Below, one piece after another: positions 39,699-47,695 of a DNA stretch of 64,000 bases. Each line of letters starts with the position of its first letter. Position 1 is the stretch's first letter. This DNA comes from Betaproteobacteria bacterium (GTDB lineage Bacteria; Pseudomonadota; Gammaproteobacteria; Burkholderiales; Rhodocyclaceae): positions 1,873,001 through 1,937,000 of the forward strand of contig JADJXY010000002.1 of assembly GCA_016720065.1 (NCBI GenBank), written 5' to 3'. A model generated the notes under the pieces. It saw nothing but the letters and a program-made list of their open reading frames with translations, had not been told where the DNA came from and did not search any database. A program made the translations under genes and the position numbers.

Positions 39699-41042
39699 AT
39701 GCTCGGAACGCCCTCCCCGCCGGTCCTGACCGTTTCCCTGCTCAACCGGCAGGTGCGCGAGTGCCTCGAAGCCGGATTTCCCCTGTGCTGGGTGGCCGGC
39801 GAGGTCTCCAACCTGACCTACGCCGCCTCGGGCCACGTCTACTTCACCCTCAAGGACGCCACGGCCCAGGTGCGCTGCGTCCTGTGGCGCAATCGGGCCC
39901 AGACCCTGGGGCGGCGCCTGGAAATCGGAGAACGGCTTGAGGTTCGCGCCCTGGTGTCTTTTTACGAACCGCGCGGCGAATTCCAGCTCAGCGTCGAAGC
40001 CGTGCGCAGCGCCGGCCAGGGCGAACTCTACGAACGCTTCCTGCGCCTCAAGGCATCCCTGGAGACGGAAGGCCTCTTCGACCCCGCCGCCAAGCGTCCC
40101 CTGCCAGGCTTCCCCCGCCGCCTGGCCATCGTCACCAGCCCCCAGGCCGCAGCCCTGCGCGACGTGCTGAGCACCCTCGCCCGCCGGGCGCCCCACCTGG
40201 CCTTGACCCTCTACCCCACGCCGGTCCAGGGCGAAGGCGCAGCCCAGTCCATCGCCGCCGCCCTTCTCCAAGCCGGGGCCGGCGACCACGACCTCGTCCT
40301 GCTCTGCCGCGGCGGCGGCAGTATCGAAGACCTGTGGGCCTTCAACGAAGAAGCTGTCGCCCGGGCCATCCGCAACTGCCCGGTACCCGTGGTGGCGGGC
40401 ATCGGCCACGAAACCGACTTCACCATCGCCGACTTCGCCGCCGACCTGCGCGCCCCCACCCCCACCGCTGCCGCCGAACTGGCGGCCCCGGACCGTGCCG
40501 CCCTCCTCGCCCGCGTCGAGAGCCTCGCCGATCTGCTCCAGCGACGGGCCGAGCGCCATCTGGCCCAGGCCAATCAATCCCTGGATCGCCTCACCGCCCG
40601 CTTGCTCCACCCTGCCCGCCGCATCGCGCTCCAGCGCGAAGCCCTCGCCACAGCGGCCGATCGGCTCCAACGCAGCACCCTGCGCCGGGTGAGCGCGGAA
40701 CGGATGACATTGGCCGCCCTCAAGGCCCGCCTGACGGCCAGCCGGCCGGCCACTGCGGTGGAAGCCGAACGCCTGCGGGGCATGGCCCTGCGCCTGGCCG
40801 GGGCAGGCCGTCACCGCCTCGCCCTCGCCAGCGGGAAACTTAAAGCCGCTTCTGCGGGTCTGAGCCCACTCAACCCCCATGCGGTGCTCTCCCGGGGTTA
40901 CGCCCTGGCCCTGGACCGCCAGGGGCGTGCCATCCGGGATGCGGCATCGCTCCAGCTTGGCGAGCACCTGCGCCTCGCTTTCGCCCAGGGAGAGGCCCGG
41001 GTCGTCGTCGAGGAATTGCCCCCCGGCCCGGCCACCCGCTAG
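39699..41042 (+). CDS. xseA: Exodeoxyribonuclease VII large subunit
   Basis: XseA and XseB form the single-strand-specific exonuclease VII. The 447-residue protein has an N-terminal OB fold (FPLCWVAGEVSNLTYAASGH, VYFTLKDATAQVRCVLWRN) and a catalytic core with RRLAIVTSPQAAALRD and LLCRGGGSIEDLWAFNEE. GIGHETDFTIADF follows, then a long coiled-coil C-terminus. It lies 56 bp upstream of sodB. No xseB is in the window. Confidence 0.96.
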   Translation: MLGTPSPPVLTVSLLNRQVRECLEAGFPLCWVAGEVSNLTYAASGHVYFTLKDATAQVRCVLWRNRAQTLGRRLEIGERLEVRALVSFYEPRGEFQLSVEAVRSAGQGELYERFLRLKASLETEGLFDPAAKRPLPGFPRRLAIVTSPQAAALRDVLSTLARRAPHLALTLYPTPVQGEGAAQSIAAALLQAGAGDHDLVLLCRGGGSIEDLWAFNEEAVARAIRNCPVPVVAGIGHETDFTIADFAADLRAPTPTAAAELAAPDRAALLARVESLADLLQRRAERHLAQANQSLDRLTARLLHPARRIALQREALATAADRLQRSTLRRVSAERMTLAALKARLTASRPATAVEAERLRGMALRLAGAGRHRLALASGKLKAASAGLSPLNPHAVLSRGYALALDRQGRAIRDAASLQLGEHLRLAFAQGEARVVVEELPPGPATR

Positions 41043-41097
41043 ACTCCTGGCATTACCACCGCTTTCCCTCAACCCCAATCCAGATCCGGAGAAAACC

Positions 41098-41685
41098 ATG
41101 GAACACCAACTGCCGCCCCTGCCCTACGCCAAGGACGCCCTCGCCCCCCACATGTCGGCCGAAACCTTTGACTATCACTACGCCAAGCACCACCAGGCCT
41201 ATGTCACCAATCTGAACAACCTCATCAAGGGCGGCGAGTACGAAAATCTCGACCTCGAAGCCATCGTCAAGAAGGCCCCCGCCGGCGGTATCTACAACAA
41301 CGCCGCCCAGGTGTGGAACCACAGCTTCTTCTGGAACTGCATGAAGCCCGCCGGCGGCGGTGCCCCCAGCGGCGCCCTGGCGGCCGCCATCGACAAGAAG
41401 TGGGGCTCCCTGGATGAGTTCAAGAAGGCCTTCCAGGCCTCCGCCGTGGGCAACTTCGGCTCCGGCTGGACCTGGCTGGTGAAGAAGGCCGACGGCAGCG
41501 TCGATATCGTCAATATGGGCGCCGCCGGCACCCCCCTGACCACCGGCGACAAGGCTCTGCTCTGTGTCGACGTCTGGGAGCACGCCTACTACATCGACTA
41601 CCGCAACCTGCGGCCCAAGTTCGTCGAGACCTTCCTCAACAATCTGGTGAACTGGAGCTTCGCCGAGCAAAACTTCGGCGGCTGA
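41098..41685 (+). CDS. sodB: Superoxide dismutase, iron type
   Basis: The enzyme dismutates superoxide. The 195-residue protein begins MEHQLPPLPYAKDALAPHMS. Metal ligands are His in YHYAKHHQAY, His in NHSFFWNCM, and Asp/His in CVDVWEHAYYIDY. The pattern GGGAPSGALA and FGSGWTWLV favours the iron form; metal choice is not certain from sequence alone. There is no signal peptide, so it is cytoplasmic. GGAG lies before the ATG. Confidence 0.96.
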   Translation: MEHQLPPLPYAKDALAPHMSAETFDYHYAKHHQAYVTNLNNLIKGGEYENLDLEAIVKKAPAGGIYNNAAQVWNHSFFWNCMKPAGGGAPSGALAAAIDKKWGSLDEFKKAFQASAVGNFGSGWTWLVKKADGSVDIVNMGAAGTPLTTGDKALLCVDVWEHAYYIDYRNLRPKFVETFLNNLVNWSFAEQNFGG

Positions 41686-41743
41686 TCGCCGGGTTCTTAC
41701 CTGGATCGCAGGCTTGAGCGGTTCCGGGCTCGCGACTGACAAA

Positions 41744-41771
41744 AAGGGCACCCTGTCATCAGGGTGCCCTT
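41744..41771. terminator. Bidirectional terminator between sodB and the PEP-CTERM gene
   Basis: AAGGGCACCCTG and CAGGGTGCCCTT form a 12-bp perfect stem around TCAT. Five A residues precede it on the plus strand, so the minus-strand transcript ends in a U run; the plus side is T-poor. Confidence 0.9.
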
Positions 41772-41794
41772 CTTCGTTGGTCCCATCCAGTTGC

Positions 41795-42457
41795 TTATCC
41801 GCGGAAATGCGTTCGGCGTCGCCCGATAGCACCCATCCCGAGACCGGCTACGGCAAGACACGCAAGGATGCCGGGCTCCGCAACGGTCGCAGAATCGGCC
41901 ACCCGTGCAACAAGGGTGAAGCTGAATGTGCTGGGGAGAAAATCTCCAGCGTAGTCCAGCCCCGTCATCGACAGCGTGCTGCCGTCGAAAGTCCCTGAGT
42001 ACTCGCCGAACCATCCCATCGAGGTGCACGCGCCGGTCGATGGAAACCAGGTACAGTAGTCTTCGCTGCCCTGGAAGGTGGCGCCGAGCAAAACGGAGAG
42101 ATAGGTGGGAAACTCAAAACCAAGCGCTGCCGCGCCGCCACTATCCACTGCAAGGCTGTCAAACTGAATCTGGTCACGCTCGTAGCCATCAAGCGGGAAG
42201 AAGGAGGTGACGACGAAAACCCTGTCCTGCCGTACATTGAAGCTACCAGAGAGCGCGAACGTTTGAGGCTGCGCAGACACGCTGCAGTTGCCAAATGGGT
42301 CGCAAATCGTAAAGCCGGATGGCGTATACGTTACCGAGCTCTGACTCGGATCAATATTGACGACGACCGCGTTTGCGCCACTGGTGGCCACACTCAGCAG
42401 CAGGACCACGACGCCGGAGAGGGCGGCACGGATGGACTTTCGAATTGAGGATTTCAT
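41795..42457 (-). CDS. Exported protein with PEP-CTERM-like sorting signal
   Basis: This is a 220-residue protein. From MKSSIRKSIRAALSGVVVLL it has a signal peptide ending near SGANA. The body is beta-rich with two Cys pairs (CDPFGNC, CTWFPSTGAC). The C-terminus has a PEP-CTERM layout: AEPGILACLAVAGLGMGAIG, then RRR. The motif is AEPG rather than the usual VPEP. PEP-CTERM proteins are processed by exosortase and often go to the cell surface or matrix; no exosortase gene is in the window. The function of the body is unknown. Confidence 0.8.
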   Translation of the reverse strand: MKSSIRKSIRAALSGVVVLLLSVATSGANAVVVNIDPSQSSVTYTPSGFTICDPFGNCSVSAQPQTFALSGSFNVRQDRVFVVTSFFPLDGYERDQIQFDSLAVDSGGAAALGFEFPTYLSVLLGATFQGSEDYCTWFPSTGACTSMGWFGEYSGTFDGSTLSMTGLDYAGDFLPSTFSFTLVARVADSATVAEPGILACLAVAGLGMGAIGRRRTHFRG

Positions 42458-42852
42458 AGGAGATCGATAGGTTTGAGAAGGAGTGGCGAGGGAATCCGCC
42501 AGGGGAGTTTTTTTGGGCGGATAGGAACCGCGAAGAAGCCCCAGCAACATACATGCCATTTGACACAAACAATCCAATATTCATAGGCATGTTTCAAGTC
42601 CCGCGTTTCCCACGGGCTTTGAGTAGCGGTATCTGTAAGAAATACCGACAGCATTAAACGGTGTTCTCGCGCTTGCCTTCGCCATTTGGTGCGACCGGGA
42701 AATACGGCAGAACGGCCCGACACGCCCCGGGACCACCAACTTCTACGTCGCAGCGACCTTGAGCGCAGCGAATGCCCTCTTTCGTCTCCGCCGACCAACC
42801 AGTGGCCGATGGCTCATTCCGCCTGAAGGCCAAGAGGCAGGTTTGCCCCCCC
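42458..42852. other. Gene-less stretch upstream of the PEP-CTERM gene
   Basis: About 395 bp without a convincing gene. The half next to the PEP-CTERM start is AT-richer than its surroundings and probably holds its promoter, but no clear -35/-10 pair was found. A hairpin CGGTAT/ATACCG lies at 42627-42647. Open frames here are shadows of the MocR gene. Confidence 0.6.
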
Positions 42853-44265
42853 TCACCCCAACAGCCGCCCCAGCCGCCGCACCCCCTCCTCGATTTCCGG
42901 GCGCATGGGGTGGCCGCAGTTGAGGCGCAGGCAGTTGCGGTACATGCCGCTGGCGGAGAAGAGTTCGCCCGGCACGTAGGCGACGCCTTCGGCCAGGGCG
43001 GCGGGGTGGGCGCGCAGGGTGTCGGCCCCTTCGGGCAGTTCGACCCACAGGACGAAGCCAGCCTGGGGTTGGGACACGCGCGTGCCGGCGGGGAAGTGCC
43101 GTGCCACCGCCGCCTGCATGGCGGCCACCTGGTCGCGGTAGGCGCGGCGCAGGCGGTGCAGGTGGCGGTCGTAGGCGGACGAGGCCAGGTACTCAGCCAG
43201 GACACGCTGGGTGATGGGGTTGGTGGCGCCGCTCGACACGGTCTTGTGCAGGGCGATGGCCTGCCGGTAGCGGCCGGCCGCGACGTAGCCGATGCGCAGC
43301 GAGGGTGTCAGGCTCTTGGAAAAAGAACTGCACAGCAGGACGTTGCCCGTCTGGTCGAACGCCTTGATCGGCCAGGGACGGGTGGGGCCGGCGTAGAGTT
43401 CGCCGTAGATGTCGTCCTCGATGACCGGGATGTTGCGGCTGGCGGTCAGGGCGGCCAGACGCCGCTTGTGTTCGTCCGGCATCACCTGGCCCAGGGGATT
43501 GCTGCCGTTGGCGACGATCAGGCAGGCGGCGATGCCGCCCTGGCGGCTGGCCAGTTCCAGGGCTTCCACCGACACGCCGTTGCGGGGGTCGGTGGGAATT
43601 TCGAGGGCCTTCAGCCCCAGGGTCTCCAGCAGTTGCAGCATGAGGTAATAGGCCGGAGACTCCACCGCCACGGTATCCCCCGGCCGGGTCACGGCACGCA
43701 GGCAGAGACCGATGGCCTCGGTACAGGAGTGGGCGATGACGATTTCCTCCGCGTCCAGCGGCCCTCCCCAGGCCAGGGAGCGCCGCACCAGTTGGCGCAC
43801 CAGGGCCGGGTCGTCCATGTTCATGTGGCTGCCGCCCTGCAGCAATTGCGGATGGCGCCGCGCCACGCCGGCGTAGAGCCGGTTGAGGGCGGCAAGAGGA
43901 AGCAATTCGTTGGCGGGGAGTGCCGCCGCCAGGGGCACCACGTCTGGCCGCGCCCCGGCTTGCAGGACGGAGACCAGACGCTGGGAGATGGTGACGCTGC
44001 TGGCCGCCTGGGGCGTCGCATGGGCGCGGGGCGCCTCCAAGGCCCGCGGACCGCGCCGGACGTAATGGCCTGACTGGGGCCGGGCTTCCACCAGGCCCCA
44101 CTCTTCGAGCCGACGCAGGGCCTGCACCACGGTGGAAACGGACAGCCTGCGCTCCTGCGCCAGCCGCCTGACGGAGGGCAGGCGCTCTCCCGGCCCGAGG
44201 ACGCCGTTCTCGATCATGCCGGCGAGATCGCCGGCCAGGCGCTCGTAGCGCAATTCAGGATTCAT
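42853..44265 (-). CDS. MocR-type transcription regulator (GntR HTH plus aminotransferase domain)
   Basis: This is a 470-residue protein. Residues 1-70 form a GntR-family winged helix (GPGERLPSVRRLAQERRLS, STVVQALRRLEEWGLVEARP). The rest is a fold-type I aminotransferase, with ANGSNPLGQVMPDEHKR and the PLP lysine in CSSFSKSLTPSLRIGY. MocR proteins sense PLP or amines and regulate a neighbouring, often divergent, gene. The divergent neighbour here is the DUF2917 gene at 44477. The ATG at 44265 has AAGG upstream. Confidence 0.93.
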   Translation of the reverse strand: MNPELRYERLAGDLAGMIENGVLGPGERLPSVRRLAQERRLSVSTVVQALRRLEEWGLVEARPQSGHYVRRGPRALEAPRAHATPQAASSVTISQRLVSVLQAGARPDVVPLAAALPANELLPLAALNRLYAGVARRHPQLLQGGSHMNMDDPALVRQLVRRSLAWGGPLDAEEIVIAHSCTEAIGLCLRAVTRPGDTVAVESPAYYLMLQLLETLGLKALEIPTDPRNGVSVEALELASRQGGIAACLIVANGSNPLGQVMPDEHKRRLAALTASRNIPVIEDDIYGELYAGPTRPWPIKAFDQTGNVLLCSSFSKSLTPSLRIGYVAAGRYRQAIALHKTVSSGATNPITQRVLAEYLASSAYDRHLHRLRRAYRDQVAAMQAAVARHFPAGTRVSQPQAGFVLWVELPEGADTLRAHPAALAEGVAYVPGELFSASGMYRNCLRLNCGHPMRPEIEEGVRRLGRLLG

Positions 44266-44309
44266 GCAGCGGCCTTGCGGGGGCAATACAGTTCAGAGGG
44301 AAAAGGAGC

Positions 44310-44370
44310 GGTACAGACGAGCGAATCACTTTCTGTGCTCATTACAATTCACTTTATTTGCAACTGTACC
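44310..44370. promoter_or_regulatory. Inverted heptamer, candidate MocR operator
   Basis: GGTACAG (44310-44316) and its exact inverse CTGTACC (44364-44370) flank 47 bp in the region between the MocR gene and the divergent DUF2917 gene. MocR regulators often bind paired sites in their own promoter region. This is a pattern only. Confidence 0.3.
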
Positions 44371-44476
44371 GTACTCCGGCCCAATCCTACACTGGACTAT
44401 CTGCCTGCCGCGTCGTCACTTCGCGCCAGACACCCGCCCGAACGCACCAACGGGCTCGTCCAAAATGGTTTCTAGG

Positions 44477-44812
44477 ATGGAAATCGACCTGTCCCGCAGC
44501 GAACTGACCGTGTACCGCAACGGCCCGCTCCGCCTCTCCAAGGCAAGGGGCCGGGTGATCCGCTGCGTGGAGGGCCGGGTCTGGATTACCCAGGCGGGGC
44601 AGTGGGAGGATGTCTTCCTTGGCCCGGGAGAAACTCTGTGCGTCGCCTCCGACGGCCTGCTGCTGATCGAAGGCGCGCACGAAGGCAAGGTCCGGGTCTT
44701 GCCCCCGGAATGCCGGGGGCTGGGCTCCCGCAGCCCGGGAAGCGCCTTTCAGCGCTGGCTGGTCTCCGCCCGCACGGCCACCCAGACGCCGTCGCGAACC
44801 TGCAGCAGGTAA
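44477..44812 (+). CDS. DUF2917 family protein
   Basis: This is a 111-residue protein beginning MEIDLSRSELTVYRNGPLRL. The core GRVWITQAGQWEDVFLGPGE and VASDGLLLIEGA is a small cupin-like beta fold typical of DUF2917. Its function is unknown. It is divergent from the MocR gene, which may control it. Its last 64 bp overlap the end of the convergent FecR gene, so the C-terminal tail is shared DNA. An in-frame ATG four codons earlier is an alternative start. Confidence 0.75.
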   Translation: MEIDLSRSELTVYRNGPLRLSKARGRVIRCVEGRVWITQAGQWEDVFLGPGETLCVASDGLLLIEGAHEGKVRVLPPECRGLGSRSPGSAFQRWLVSARTATQTPSRTCSR

Positions 44813-45996
44813 GTCTCGCGGGAATCGAAACGGTAGGGCTTGCCGCCCTGTTTGCCCTGTTCGCTCACGGTGGAACTGACCTTGACCTCGCCACAGCTTG
44901 CGCTGCCCACGGACTCACCCTTGACGCTCAGGCGGCGCTGGCGGTAGTCGCTGAGGCTCGCCAGGGCGGCCAGTGCACTGTCGGAGAATTCCTGCCGGTT
45001 GAGGTCCAGGGTGGCCGTACCGCCCTGGGGATCGAGGACGGTGGCCCGGATGGCGGCGTCCGGGGCAAAGAGGACGATGACCGCCGCGCCGTCGCGGCGC
45101 TGGATGGCGCCATCCAGGGCGGCGAGCCACTTGCGGGCCACGGCCTGGGGTTCGCAGAGCGCAGCCTCCGGCGCCCGCGCCACCGGTCCCCGGTCGCTGT
45201 CCTGCTGCCGACGGGCCAGTTGACGCGAACCGGTGTCGTCGGCGGTGGCGGCAAAGGCGTCGAGTTCGGCATCGAAGGAGCCGGGGACATAGAAGCCGGG
45301 TACCCGCTCCAGCACCACGGGCAGGAGCAGGGTCATCAGGGCCCGGGTGCGCTGCTTGCCAGGGGCCCGGACGAAGCCGACCTTGCCGGGGTCGATATCG
45401 ACGCTCTTGCCGGCGGATTCCAGGGTCGTTCCCCCGCGATTCACCTTGTCGTAGGTGCCGGTACGATAGGTGCCGTCCGGCGACTCGATGTCCTTGTCCA
45501 GCACGTAGGGCTCGTGGTCGGTTCCCCGCACGCCTATGGTCGCGGTGGGGGTGTTGACGCGGTAGTTCTCGCGGTTGGCGCGGCCGATCCAGCCGGTGAT
45601 GATGCGCAGGGAGCCGGTAAAGACGCGCATGACGAAGTTGTCGCTTTTTTCTCCCCGGGCGGAAAATCCTTCCGCCGCAAATTCCGCGCCGGGGCGCACG
45701 GCGATCATCCCGCCGTCGTCGGTCTTCAAGACCGCTTCGGAATTGCTTTCGGCCCGCACCCGCTCGCCCACATAGACCAGATCACCCTCGCGCAAAGCGC
45801 GGCTGCGCCCCCCGTTGCTGGCGTGCACGTCGCCCTTGAGGCGCCAGACGAGGGCAAAACGCAATCCCTTGGGTTCAGCGGCGCCGGGTCCGTCGGCGGC
45901 CTGGGCAACGGGGACCTGCGCAAGACCGACGCACAGCAGCAGGGCGAGGAAGACCCCCCGCGCGATTTGCCCTGCGTAAAGCGAAACCTTGGTCAT
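44749..45996 (-). CDS. Exported FecR-domain protein with C-terminal NTF2-like domain
   Basis: This is a 415-residue protein. A signal peptide covers about residues 1-31 (ending PVAQAAD). A FecR domain follows: WRLKGDVHASNGGRSRALRE, GDLVYVGERVRAESNSEAVL and TPTATIGVRGTDHEPYV. The C-terminal 120 residues (KWLAALDGAIQRRDGAAVIV onward) look like an NTF2/SnoaL-type fold. Classic FecR is a membrane-bound anti-sigma regulator, but this one has no cytoplasmic segment and no sigma gene nearby. FecR-domain proteins are also found with surface repeat proteins. It starts 16 bp after tpsB and is the last gene of the CHAT-tpsA-tpsB operon. Confidence 0.85.
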   Translation of the reverse strand: MTKVSLYAGQIARGVFLALLLCVGLAQVPVAQAADGPGAAEPKGLRFALVWRLKGDVHASNGGRSRALREGDLVYVGERVRAESNSEAVLKTDDGGMIAVRPGAEFAAEGFSARGEKSDNFVMRVFTGSLRIITGWIGRANRENYRVNTPTATIGVRGTDHEPYVLDKDIESPDGTYRTGTYDKVNRGGTTLESAGKSVDIDPGKVGFVRAPGKQRTRALMTLLLPVVLERVPGFYVPGSFDAELDAFAATADDTGSRQLARRQQDSDRGPVARAPEAALCEPQAVARKWLAALDGAIQRRDGAAVIVLFAPDAAIRATVLDPQGGTATLDLNRQEFSDSALAALASLSDYRQRRLSVKGESVGSASCGEVKVSSTVSEQGKQGGKPYRFDSRETYLLQVRDGVWVAVRAETSQR

Positions 45997-46012
45997 GCCG
46001 CGCTCCCGAAAT

Positions 46013-47695
46013 TTAGAAGAAATTGTAGCTGAGCTGCACATGAACACCGTCGTCCTGAAGAGTGCTGCCACCGCCCGGGACTGAATCCGGCCGCTGCAGG
46101 CGCCTGGCCAGGGCGAGATCGAGCGAAAAGCCCTGCCAGCGCGCCCTTGCCGCCAGGCCCGCCGAAGACAGGATGGCCGCATTCTCTCCTTGATTGCGGC
46201 CGCGGCCCCAATCATAGAAGGGGATGAGATTGAGGCTCGCCCCGTCGCCCCGCAGGACGGGGAAATCGAATTCGAGGCTGGCCACCGCGCCCCTGTCGCG
46301 GATGAGCTGGTTCTCGCGGAAGCCACGCACGGTATAGACGCCGCCGATGGCCATGCGGTCGATGGCCGGCAGATTGGCGCTGGTCCCCTGGCTGGAGCCG
46401 CGCAGGACGATCTGGGCGCCGTTGTCCATGACGCGTCGGGCGTACTGGAACTGGCCCAGCCAGATGCGGTAGTCGCGATCCGGAATCAGGGTGGTGATGC
46501 CGGGCAGGCCGACGGGATCTTCGAGATTGTTGTGGGCCGTGGTCAGTGTGGCGCGCAGGGCGATGGCCTGGGTCTCGGTCCTGAAGCTGTACTCCTGCCA
46601 CAGGCGCCAGGCACGGACCTTGATGACGCCATCGGGCTCGCCGGCGGCGAAGGCGAAGGGGCGTCCCAGCAGGGTGGTGCGGTTTTCCCGCAGGACGTAA
46701 TGGGCGCCGAGGGCGAATTTGTGGGCCAGGGATTCATAAAGCAACTGGCTCAGGCCCACGTCGCGGCTATCCAGGGTGCTCTTGATGTCCAGGATGCCGA
46801 GGGGCTCCTCGACGACCGAGGAGCGGCCGTGGTCGATCTGGACGGAAAGCTGGGTGCCAGCGTAGGTCAGGGGGAAACGCCAGCCCAGGCTGTAGCGCCG
46901 GCTGGGGACCGATTCGGTGGACTCCTGCCAGGTGGCCTCGATGAGATCGCCGCGCCCGGTGGCGTCGCGCAGCCAGCCGCTGATGCCCACGGACTCGGAG
47001 CCGATGGAAGGGGGACGGTAGTTGTTGGCGAAAAGGCTCAACTGATAGGGCCGCGCCCGTTGCACATTGAGGTCCAGAATCGCTTCCCCCGGCTGGCGGC
47101 CGGGCAGCAGACGGGCGTTGATACGCTCGAAGAGCGGATCTTCCAGGAGCAGCAGGAAGCGCTCGCGCAACTGGTCCGCGTTGAGCACCGCACCCTCGTC
47201 GCGCACCAGGCGGCGGACGACGTATTCCTCATCCAGACGGCCCAGCCCGGCGATGCGCATCTCGCTCAGGCGCCCCTCGACGATCCGCACCGTGAGCACC
47301 GCATCCTTCACCCCGCCCAGGAGGGCACCGGAATTGACGTAGCCTCGTTCGATGTAGTGCCGGGTCAGGGCCTGGCGCAGCGCCTCCAGGTCGCCCTCGC
47401 CGAGTTCGCGCTCCAGATAGGGGGCAGCCAGCGCGGCGAGTTCGGCGGTGGGAATCGCAGTATTGCCTTCGAAGATCACCTGCCGCAGGCCTTGCTTCGC
47501 GCCGGCGCCTTCGGGCGCAGCCTGGGGCGGCGGTGCCACCGGCGGCAGCTTGAAACTGTCGGAAGGCACTGTCTCGCGGTAGAGGGGCGCCCGCGGTTCC
47601 TGCACGTTGAAATGGTCGGCGGTATCCACGGCGAGGGCGGACCCGATGAACGAAACACCCCCCAGGGCCGCGAGGGCGAGAACGAAAGCACGCAT
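46013..47695 (-). CDS. Two-partner secretion outer-membrane transporter TpsB (ShlB/FhaC family)
   Basis: TpsB exports its TpsA partner across the outer membrane. From MRAFVLALAALGGVSFIGSA the protein is 560 residues with a signal peptide. Two POTRA-like domains follow (about residues 70-220: LRQVIFEGNTAIPTAELAAL; VRIVEGRLSEMRIAGLGRLD), then a 16-strand barrel. The conserved loop-6 motif is GGVYTVRGFRENQLIRDRGA and the C-terminus VQLSYNFF ends in Phe, as for Bam-inserted barrels. Its ATG shares one base with the tpsA stop (TGATG). Confidence 0.95.
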   Translation of the reverse strand: MRAFVLALAALGGVSFIGSALAVDTADHFNVQEPRAPLYRETVPSDSFKLPPVAPPPQAAPEGAGAKQGLRQVIFEGNTAIPTAELAALAAPYLERELGEGDLEALRQALTRHYIERGYVNSGALLGGVKDAVLTVRIVEGRLSEMRIAGLGRLDEEYVVRRLVRDEGAVLNADQLRERFLLLLEDPLFERINARLLPGRQPGEAILDLNVQRARPYQLSLFANNYRPPSIGSESVGISGWLRDATGRGDLIEATWQESTESVPSRRYSLGWRFPLTYAGTQLSVQIDHGRSSVVEEPLGILDIKSTLDSRDVGLSQLLYESLAHKFALGAHYVLRENRTTLLGRPFAFAAGEPDGVIKVRAWRLWQEYSFRTETQAIALRATLTTAHNNLEDPVGLPGITTLIPDRDYRIWLGQFQYARRVMDNGAQIVLRGSSQGTSANLPAIDRMAIGGVYTVRGFRENQLIRDRGAVASLEFDFPVLRGDGASLNLIPFYDWGRGRNQGENAAILSSAGLAARARWQGFSLDLALARRLQRPDSVPGGGSTLQDDGVHVQLSYNFF

